Assembly (NCBI GenBank): GCA_003973505.1
Contig: QNXT01000049.1
Coordinates: 1-5,401 of the forward strand
DNA length: 5,401 nt
Source: Bacteroidota bacterium
GTDB lineage: Bacteria; Bacteroidota; Bacteroidia; Bacteroidales; UBA1556
Direction of reading: 5' to 3'
The position numbers and the translations under genes were made by a program. This document shows, one piece after another, positions 1-5,365 of this stretch (positions are counted from its first letter, which is position 1; every line of letters begins with the position of its first letter). The notes beneath the pieces are model-generated. The model did not search any database. It was not told where the DNA came from and worked only from the letters and a program-made list of their open reading frames with translations.

Positions 1-1130
1 CCTGCTTAAAAAATTTCTTTGCTGCGCTAAACGGAATAAAGGATAAAAAATCGATTGTTCGCATTCTTCATTATGGCGATTCGCAAATTGAGGGCGACCG
101 GATAAGCAGTTATATCCGAAATAAACTGCAAACCAAATATGGAGGAATCGGACCCGGGCTTTTACCTGCAGTTCAACCTTATGATTCTTATTTTTCCATA
201 AAACAATCAAATGTGGGAAATTGGAGTCGTTATGCTGTTTTCGGCAAAAAGAATCCCGAAGTACTGCATAAAAGTTATGGAGCTTTGGCGGCTTTCTCGC
301 GCTTTGCCCCCATCAATAATGATTCTATTTTTAAGGATAGCATTCTTTACACGGGCGAGGTTATTTTCGAGGAATCGAAATTGGCCTATGGGCGTGTTCG
401 TAAATTTCAAAAAGTGCAGATTTTCTATGGAAACTCGCATCGCAAGGTAGCGGTTTCGCTTTGGGTTGATGGTGTAGAAATTACCCATGACAGCCTGAAA
501 GCCAATGTGGATTATGCTCGTTATGCTTATACTTTACCTACTGAAACTAAAAACTTAACCATCAAATTTGCGGGCTACGACAGTCCGGATATCTATGGTA
601 TTTCCTTGGAAGGATTAAGTGGCGTAAGTCTTACAAATATTGGAATGCGAGGCAGTTCGGGTACGATTTTTAATCGTATGGAGTATGGCCATTTGAATAA
701 GATGTACGCCAATTTGAATGTGAAATTATTTATCCTTCAGTTTGGAGGAAATGTGATGCCTTATATTAAAGACAGTACCGAAGCCGTGAATTATGGACGA
801 TGGTTTGGAAGCCAAATTCGGACACTGAAACGTATGCGTCCCGATGCCAGTTTTGTGATGATTGGTCCATCGGATATGTCGCATAAAGTGCGGGATAATT
901 ATGTGACTTACGACTTTTTACCTTTAGTACGCGATGAGTTGAAAAAGGCTGCCTTTAAGCAGGGAATTGGCTATTGGGATATGTATGAAGCCATGGGAGG
1001 TTACAACTCGATGCCTTCGTGGGTAAATGCCGAACCTGCTTTGGCAGGAAGTGATTATACGCATTTTACTCCGCGTGGTGCGAAGTTGATTGCGAATATG
1101 TTCTATAATGCGTTGATGATTGAAAGGTAA
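1..1130 (+). CDS. SGNH/GDSL hydrolase-like protein, 5'-truncated by window edge
   Basis: The reading frame is open from base 3 to the TAA at 1128-1130, giving 375 visible residues; the true start lies to the left. An in-frame GTG at 213 is not the start, because it would remove the nucleophile block. Numbering from base 3, SGNH block I is HYGDSQIEGD with Ser27, block II Gly is about 217 (GMRGSSG), block III is GGN with Asn250, and block V is DYTH with Asp351 and His354, so all four hallmark residues are present. Residues about 105-210, between blocks I and II, look like a beta-rich inserted domain. A WDMYEAMGG motif (325-333) recurs in the next SGNH protein. Family knowledge: such proteins are extracytoplasmic O-acyl esterases or transferases acting on glycans. 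The SGNH and MBOAT genes downstream suggest a role in glycan O-acetylation. Whether it is a transferase or an esterase is undetermined, and the signal peptide is out of view. Confidence 0.88.
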   Translation, partial: CLKNFFAALNGIKDKKSIVRILHYGDSQIEGDRISSYIRNKLQTKYGGIGPGLLPAVQPYDSYFSIKQSNVGNWSRYAVFGKKNPEVLHKSYGALAAFSRFAPINNDSIFKDSILYTGEVIFEESKLAYGRVRKFQKVQIFYGNSHRKVAVSLWVDGVEITHDSLKANVDYARYAYTLPTETKNLTIKFAGYDSPDIYGISLEGLSGVSLTNIGMRGSSGTIFNRMEYGHLNKMYANLNVKLFILQFGGNVMPYIKDSTEAVNYGRWFGSQIRTLKRMRPDASFVMIGPSDMSHKVRDNYVTYDFLPLVRDELKKAAFKQGIGYWDMYEAMGGYNSMPSWVNAEPALAGSDYTHFTPRGAKLIANMFYNALMIER

Positions 1131-1199
1131 TTCTATGAAAAACACAAATTGAAAAAACAACTTCTTCGTTGTCGAATAATATTAATTCCTCACTAACTT

Positions 1200-1267
1200 G
1201 ACTTCGACAGGCTCAGTCACCGGACTTCGACAAGCTCAGTCAGCAGGCTTCGACAGGCTAAGCATCG
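1200..1267. repeat. Tandem repeat, 23-bp period, about 2.9 copies
   Basis: The core CTTCGACAGGCT or CTTCGACAAGCT begins at 1202, 1225 and 1248, an exact 23-bp period. Copies 1 and 2 continue as CAGTCA, while copy 3 diverges (AAGCATCG). The array fills the middle of the 156-bp gap between the two SGNH genes and ends about 20 bp before the second start codon. From memory, CTTCGACA(A/G)GCTCAG-type sequences are dispersed intergenic repeats in many bacterial genomes, including Bacteroidota. No function can be assigned. It could act in the mRNA between the genes or be a neutral insertion. Confidence 0.85.
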
Positions 1268-1286
1268 TAAAAATAATAACAAACAA

Positions 1287-2579
1287 ATGATAAAAAAAGC
1301 AACATACGGAATCATAATATTGCTAATCAGTTTAGCACAGTTGCTTCATGCGCAGTATTCTGAATATCCTTTTGCCATAAGTCATTATAAATTTGTACAA
1401 TACGATAGCAGCTATATTGAATACCCGGGAAGCAAAAATGCTTTGGATGCTTTTTATGCCAAGCTGAGTACTTTAATTTTAGAAGGAAAAGGCCAGGTAA
1501 ATATTGTGCAAATAGGCGGTTCTCATATTCAGGCTGATATTATGTCGAGTGAACTGCGCAAACGCTTTCAAAGTTTTCAGGGAGACCAAAATGCAGGTCG
1601 TGGTTTTGTATTTCCTTATCGTTTAGCTCATACCAATACGCCTTATGGCTATCATTTTGAGCGTAGCGGCAATTGGACTACCTGCCGCAATGTGCAGAAA
1701 AAAAGAGTTTGCACTTTGGGCATGGCAGGCATCAGCGCCTATACCGAAGACAGTGCCGCTTCTTTAGCAGTTTGTTTCGAACCCGAAAACGATATTAAAT
1801 ACCATTTCAACCGTATAAAAATTTACCACGATATTTCGCCCACAAGCTTTACAATTCAATTGGATAGCGGTGTGGTAAAATCACAGTTTACCGATAGCCT
1901 GGCAGGCTATACGGAGTTTAAGTTGGTTGATTATATCGATAGCTTGGGAATAAAATTTCTAAAAACCGATAGTTTGCAAACAAGCTTTCAACTTTATGGA
2001 ATGAACCTTGAAACCGATGAGCCTGGCATCGTATTTCATAATCTGGGAATCAATGGTGCTGCAACTTCCAGTTTTTTGCGTTGCAATTTATTAAGCCAAC
2101 AATTGGCTACCATAAAACCTGATTTGGTGATTTTAGGCTTGGGTATAAACGATGCCTATGGTCGTAATTTTAGTCAAAGTGCTTACGAGCACAACTATGA
2201 CCTGCTTGTAAAAGAAATTCGCAAAGCCAATCCCAATGTTAGCATCATTTATACGACCAATAACGACAGCTATATTCGCCGCCGCTACCTAAACCGCAAT
2301 GGAATAAAGGTGCAGGAGAGCATGAAACGCCTGGCTAAAAATCAAAATACCGCTCTTTGGGATATGTTTGAAGTAATGGGCGGGCTGAATTCCATTGTGC
2401 TTTGGCAACGCTATGGACTGGCTAAAAAAGACCGTATTCATTTTACGCGACCTGGCTATATTTTGATGGGCGATTTGATATTTGATGCCATAATCCGTGA
2501 TTTTGGAGATTATCTTAGTCGTGAGAATAAAGAGCCCAAAACGGCTGCTATGTTGAACTCAAATAACCACCAACGATAA
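1287..2579 (+). CDS. Secreted SGNH hydrolase-like protein, candidate glycan O-acyltransferase/esterase
   Basis: This 430-residue protein starts with a Sec signal peptide: lysines at 3-4, a hydrophobic core at 8-20, and likely cleavage after LHA at 20-22. The start is preceded by an A-rich stretch with no Shine-Dalgarno, as is usual in Bacteroidota. SGNH blocks: I is GGSHIQAD with Ser79, having Gly where GDSL enzymes have Asp; II is NGAATS with Gly257; III is GIND with Asn288; V is DRIH with Asp382 and His385. All catalytic and oxyanion-hole positions are therefore kept. Residues about 150-250 form a beta-rich insertion between blocks I and II, recalling the arrangement of Campylobacter Ape1, which carries a CBM35-like insert there. 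WDMFEVMGG at 358-366 matches the upstream SGNH protein. The stop codon overlaps the MBOAT start by one base, which makes it the likely periplasmic partner of that protein, as PatB is for PatA or AlgJ/AlgX for AlgI. The substrate is unknown, and transferase versus esterase activity is open. Confidence 0.9.
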   Translation: MIKKATYGIIILLISLAQLLHAQYSEYPFAISHYKFVQYDSSYIEYPGSKNALDAFYAKLSTLILEGKGQVNIVQIGGSHIQADIMSSELRKRFQSFQGDQNAGRGFVFPYRLAHTNTPYGYHFERSGNWTTCRNVQKKRVCTLGMAGISAYTEDSAASLAVCFEPENDIKYHFNRIKIYHDISPTSFTIQLDSGVVKSQFTDSLAGYTEFKLVDYIDSLGIKFLKTDSLQTSFQLYGMNLETDEPGIVFHNLGINGAATSSFLRCNLLSQQLATIKPDLVILGLGINDAYGRNFSQSAYEHNYDLLVKEIRKANPNVSIIYTTNNDSYIRRRYLNRNGIKVQESMKRLAKNQNTALWDMFEVMGGLNSIVLWQRYGLAKKDRIHFTRPGYILMGDLIFDAIIRDFGDYLSRENKEPKTAAMLNSNNHQR

Positions 2580-2581
2580 TG
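2577..2581 (+). other. TAATG stop/start overlap, probable translational coupling
   Basis: The TAA of the SGNH gene (2577-2579) shares its last A with the ATG of the MBOAT gene (2579-2581). Such one-base overlaps usually mean co-transcription and coupled translation. Here it supports a fixed stoichiometry or a functional pairing of the two proteins. No separate ribosome-binding site is visible upstream of this ATG. Confidence 0.8.
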
Positions 2582-4249
2582 GATTTACAAGCCATATTAG
2601 AAAAAATCTTTCTCTATCATCAAGGCGATTCGTGGATCTTTACCCGCTTTAGCTTTTGGGTGTTTTTTGTCATTGTACTTATCGGATATTCACTGGTTTA
2701 TAAAAATAAAAACCGCAGTATTAGAGCAGGTTATTTATTTGTAGTAAGCTTATTTTTCTACTATAAAACCAGCGAGCATTTCTTTTTTATACTGCTGTTT
2801 TCCACCCTTACCGACTATTATATTGGCAAATGGGTTTACGCCTCCAAAAAACTATTAACCAAACGATTGTTGATTGCTGCAAGTTTAATAATCAACCTGA
2901 GTTTATTGGTGTATTTTAAATATGCCTACTTCTTTGTTTCGGCAATAAATGATATGTTCGGGACGCATTTTGCGGTGGTAAATTATATGGCGGTTTTTGC
3001 CAATGAATTTATGAATACCCATTTCACGGTGGATAAAATACTGCTTCCGGTGGGAATTTCATTCTATACTTTCCAAACCATTTCCTACTCCATTGATGTA
3101 TATCGTGGTGATGTAAAACCCGTGAAAAACCTAATTGATTTTGGTTTTTATGTGAGTTTCTTCCCGCAGTTGGTGGCAGGACCCATTGTGCGTGCCGCCC
3201 AGTTTATTCCTCAAATGTATCAAGATTATAAGCTCACACGCGAGCAATTTGGCTTAGCCATTTTCTGGATTATGAAAGGTTTGGTTAAGAAAATTTTTAT
3301 TGGCGATTATATTGCCGTAAATTTTGTGGATCGGGTTTTTGATGCTCCTTTACATTTTACAGGTGTGGAAAACCTCTTAGCCCTATTTGGCTATTCATTG
3401 CAAGTTTATGTCGATTTTTCCGGATATACCGATATTGCTATTGGTGTGGCATTATTGCTGGGCTTTACGCTACCAAAAAACTTCAACTCGCCCTATAAAG
3501 CCCAAAATGTGGGTGACTTTTGGAAACGTTGGCATATTTCGCTTTCCACCTGGCTTAAAGACTACCTCTATATTCCCATGGGAGGAAACCGTAGCGGTTC
3601 GGTATTCAGCTATATAATGCTTACGATTATTCTACTCTTTATCACCCTGTTGGTGGGTTATTGGTGGGTATTTCCTGCTATGGTCAGTGTGGGATTGGTA
3701 TTAGGATTTCTATCGTGGAAATTCCCCGCTTTTAAGAAACAGGTAAATACCAATATCAACCTATTGCTAACCATGCTTTTGGGTGGTTTATGGCATGGTG
3801 CCAGTTGGCAGTTTATTATTTGGGGCGGACTCAATGGTCTGGGATTGGTGGTATATAAATTTTGGCGTAAGATTAGCCCTTGGGAAAAATCAAACCACCG
3901 CCTGGCCGTGATTTGGAAGATTGCCCTTACCTTTACTTTTATCACCTTTACGCGGGTGTTCTTTCGCTCCGAAAGCATGGAAATCGTAAATGGAATGCTA
4001 CATAAAATATTTAGTACTACTGATTTAAGTTTAATTCCTCAGATACTCACTTCCTATAAATGGCCCTTCCTGGTAATGCTAACGGGTTTTGTTTTTCATT
4101 GGTTGCCCTATGCCACCAAAGACAAATATCGCGGCTGGTTTATCCGCCAACATTTTGTAACCCAAGCCTTTCTTTTTGCCTTGGTAAGCTTTATTGTTTA
4201 CCAGTCAATGTCCTCTGAAATGCAGGCGTTTATCTATTTTCAGTTTTAG
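2579..4249 (+). CDS. MBOAT-family membrane O-acyltransferase (AlgI/PatA type)
   Basis: This 556-residue polytopic inner-membrane protein has roughly 12-14 hydrophobic segments. The MBOAT signature is clear: DFWKRWHISLSTWLKDYLYI at 313-332 followed by GGNR at 335-338 (conserved His319), and LLGGLWHGASW at 400-410, where His406 is the family's catalytic His. Other family landmarks are PVGISFYTFQ (157-166), FFPQLVAGPI (194-203) and FSGYTDIAIG (280-289). It ends in FIYFQF, so the C-terminus looks intact. Known homologues (AlgI, PatA) take an acyl group, normally acetyl, from a cytoplasmic donor and pass it across the membrane to SGNH partners that modify alginate or peptidoglycan. The one-base overlap with the SGNH gene supports that partnership here. 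About 60 residues separate GGNR from LLGGLWHG, including two extra hydrophobic stretches (about 343-380). This spacing is longer than I recall for AlgI and may be typical of a Bacteroidota branch. The glycan acceptor is not determinable. Confidence 0.95.
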   Translation: MDLQAILEKIFLYHQGDSWIFTRFSFWVFFVIVLIGYSLVYKNKNRSIRAGYLFVVSLFFYYKTSEHFFFILLFSTLTDYYIGKWVYASKKLLTKRLLIAASLIINLSLLVYFKYAYFFVSAINDMFGTHFAVVNYMAVFANEFMNTHFTVDKILLPVGISFYTFQTISYSIDVYRGDVKPVKNLIDFGFYVSFFPQLVAGPIVRAAQFIPQMYQDYKLTREQFGLAIFWIMKGLVKKIFIGDYIAVNFVDRVFDAPLHFTGVENLLALFGYSLQVYVDFSGYTDIAIGVALLLGFTLPKNFNSPYKAQNVGDFWKRWHISLSTWLKDYLYIPMGGNRSGSVFSYIMLTIILLFITLLVGYWWVFPAMVSVGLVLGFLSWKFPAFKKQVNTNINLLLTMLLGGLWHGASWQFIIWGGLNGLGLVVYKFWRKISPWEKSNHRLAVIWKIALTFTFITFTRVFFRSESMEIVNGMLHKIFSTTDLSLIPQILTSYKWPFLVMLTGFVFHWLPYATKDKYRGWFIRQHFVTQAFLFALVSFIVYQSMSSEMQAFIYFQF

Positions 4250-4327
4250 AGAATCACTATAAAAGGATTTGAGTTTACGAGCTTATTAATTTTAATAACC
4301 TGAGTTCGATGTAAGCTTTGCTCACAG

Positions 4328-4422
4328 TTTCTGATAATTAGTTCATATACGACTCAAATTTACGATGGACTATCGAGATAATTCGAGTATATTTGGGGAA
4401 GTATATGGGCTAATTATCGAAA
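4328..4422 (+). other. Long hairpin A inside the nested element
   Basis: Eighteen consecutive positions pair: 4333-4350 (GATAATTAGTTCATATAC) with 4401-4418 (GTATATGGGCTAATTATC), 16 Watson-Crick and two G-T. Four more pairs (4328-4331 with 4419-4422) extend it outward past the bulged T4332. After a small internal loop, 4353-4363 pairs with 4387-4397 with one T-T mismatch and one G-T. The apical region 4364-4386 can form a small TCGA/TCGA stem. The hairpin is A+T-rich and has no downstream T-run, so it does not look like a simple terminator. Confidence 0.8.
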
Positions 4423-4431
4423 TTTATATAA

Positions 4432-4528
4432 AAAGTCAATAGCAAACCATCTTTGCACTAAATACCACTCGAAATAGCGGGCTATTTCGAGTGATATTTA
4501 GCAGCAAATCTGATCCGCTATTGACTTT
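4432..4528 (+). other. Long hairpin B with near-perfect palindromic core
   Basis: The base stem is twelve perfect pairs, 4432-4443 (AAAGTCAATAGC) with 4517-4528. A symmetric 8-by-8 internal loop follows (4444-4451 opposite 4509-4516), then TTTGC/GCAAA (4452-4456 with 4504-4508), a 1-by-2 loop, seven pairs (4458-4464 with 4495-4501), a C-A mismatch, and thirteen perfect pairs (4466-4478 with 4481-4493, CACTCGAAATAGC) closing on only two bases, GG. This is far too much pairing for chance. The 3' strand runs straight into the outer arm at 4529. Confidence 0.88.
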
Positions 4529-4611
4529 CTGTGAGTGAAATCTTACGTCGAACTCAAGTTAATAAGGCAACCACCCATTATAGAATAGGTCTATAACGCA
4601 TAATAACAACT

Positions 4612-5280
4612 ATGAAAATACTACTACAAATCCTTGGCTTAAGCTTTTTACTTCTATTTTTTTCTTGTGAGAAAAATGACGACCCCATAAAAATTGATAG
4701 CATCGTTGCTGGAGATTGGGATAGCAATTTTGATTATTACCCATTTTCTCCTGCACTTGAACTCAATCCCGTATGGGAAAGCAATCATTGGGTAGCAAAT
4801 GCTGATACGAGTTTTTATATTCCTTTAGGACAGGATAGTATCCCCTTTCGTTTAAGTATAAAATATATAAATAACGATAGTCTGCAGTCTATTCAAAATA
4901 AGGACAGTAGTATTTTTCAAAACCTTCAAATATATGCTTTCGATAATATGGGCTTTCATCTGACAAAAAAGACCTATTATGTAGGTCTTGGGGGAACTAC
5001 CGATATGTACACTGTTACAGCATATCATTCAGGAGATATTATAAAAGGAATTAAAAGTGAGTTCTCTTTTAGCAACAATGAGTATCACCGTTGGAAGCCC
5101 CTATGGGACATGTCTATTCCATTACAAGGAACCATCACTGGCTATGATGGCGGACAATGGTATTCATTAAATAATGTGCAGTATATTGGATTTATGTATA
5201 ATAATCGTTTGGGTTGGTTTAAAGTAGATTGCACAAATCATAATTATCCAAAGCTTATTAGTTGCGCTATTAAAAAATAA
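4612..5280 (+). CDS. Lipoprotein of unknown function
   Basis: The product is 222 residues. The N-terminus is a type II signal: Lys2, a hydrophobic core at 4-17, and lipobox FFSC with Cys19. The residues after it, EKNDD (20-24), are acidic. In Bacteroidota, acidic residues close behind the lipidated Cys are associated with export to the outer-membrane surface, so a surface location is plausible though not shown. The mature part is rich in aromatic residues, Asn and Ser, with alternating hydrophobic stretches suggesting a beta-sheet fold. Near the C-terminus, YIGFMYNNRLGWFKV (191-205) resembles a strand pair I associate with other uncharacterised Bacteroidota lipoproteins; this is an impression, not a family assignment. 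Two Cys (207 and 218) could pair. The gene sits 362 bp beyond the MBOAT gene, behind the nested inverted-repeat element, so it is probably a separate transcription unit. The 43-base leader after that element holds a weak hairpin (TATAG at 4579-4583 with CTATA at 4591-4595) and no Shine-Dalgarno. Confidence 0.85.
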   Translation: MKILLQILGLSFLLLFFSCEKNDDPIKIDSIVAGDWDSNFDYYPFSPALELNPVWESNHWVANADTSFYIPLGQDSIPFRLSIKYINNDSLQSIQNKDSSIFQNLQIYAFDNMGFHLTKKTYYVGLGGTTDMYTVTAYHSGDIIKGIKSEFSFSNNEYHRWKPLWDMSIPLQGTITGYDGGQWYSLNNVQYIGFMYNNRLGWFKVDCTNHNYPKLISCAIKK

Positions 5281-5338
5281 TTTCCAAAGGCTTTTAAATC
5301 TAAATACTATTAAACTATATTATAAATTAGCAAAATAA

Positions 5339-5365
5339 TTGGGGTGTTTGCAAACAGACACCCAA
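5339..5365. other. Stem-loop downstream of the lipoprotein gene
   Basis: TTGGGGTGT (5339-5347) can pair with ACACCCAA (5358-5365) with one bulged G. The loop and inner stem contain the 12-bp palindrome TGTTTGCAAACA. It begins 58 bases after the lipoprotein stop. On the + strand no T-run follows, so it is a poor terminator for that gene. Read on the - strand it is followed by ATTATTTT, so it could end a convergent transcript from beyond the right edge. An 11-bp direct repeat, ATTATAAATTA, flanks it at 5319-5329 and 5391-5401. Function is uncertain. Confidence 0.45.

Larger units (their letters stand above)
4281..4568. repeat. Nested inverted-repeat element with three-way-junction fold; candidate structured RNA or MITE-like element
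   Basis: This gene-free stretch between the MBOAT stop and the lipoprotein start is a nest of inverted repeats. The outer arms are 4296-4327 and 4529-4561. Paired blocks are CTCACAG/CTGTGAG, GTAAG/CTTAC and TGAGTTCGA/TCGAACTCA, with a few mismatches and one bulge. A further block (4281-4287 with 4561-4568) extends the stem past a 9-nt left bulge. The arms enclose two long hairpins, 4328-4422 and 4432-4528. The outer pair G4327-C4529 abuts both hairpins, leaving only nine unpaired bases (4423-4431) at the junction. The outer arms begin and end with TA (TAAC...GTTA), which could suit a TA-targeting miniature element, but no longer target duplication is seen. Alternatives are a 5' leader of the lipoprotein gene, a free ncRNA, or a decayed mobile element. 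No transposase or terminator T-tract is present. Confidence 0.8.

Noticed and set aside
211..450. Open frame starting at ATG 211, overlapping the first SGNH gene
   Set aside because: It is out of frame with the SGNH gene, whose motifs are unambiguous, and its translation shows no domain or signal. It is a shadow frame.
207..488. Antisense open frames at 207-488 and 924-1160
   Set aside because: They lie opposite the SGNH coding sequence, with no recognisable motif or upstream signal.
1137..1154. Five-codon ORF (ATG AAA AAC ACA AAT TGA) just after the first SGNH stop
   Set aside because: It is too short to support, has no ribosome-binding signal, and A-rich DNA produces such ORFs often.
1157..1172. 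Small hairpin ACAAC-ttcttc-GTTGT as a terminator after the first SGNH gene
   Set aside because: It has only a 5-bp A+T-leaning stem and no T-run after it. The genes may well be co-transcribed.
1200..1267. CRISPR array
   Set aside because: The units are contiguous tandem copies with a 23-bp period and no spacers, in only about three copies, and there are no cas genes.
3387..3978. Open frames at 3387-3617 (+) and 3658-3978 (-) within the MBOAT gene
   Set aside because: Both are contained in a well-supported MBOAT gene in other frames and show no features of their own.
4388..4395. TATATTTG, a match to the Bacteroidota -7 promoter motif TAnnTTTG
   Set aside because: No TTTG-like -33 element lies at the expected distance, and the site is inside hairpin A, so I do not call a promoter.
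4250..4611. Rho-independent terminator of the MBOAT operon
   Set aside because: The hairpins present are very long, A+T-rich and nested, and none is followed by a T-run of useful length.
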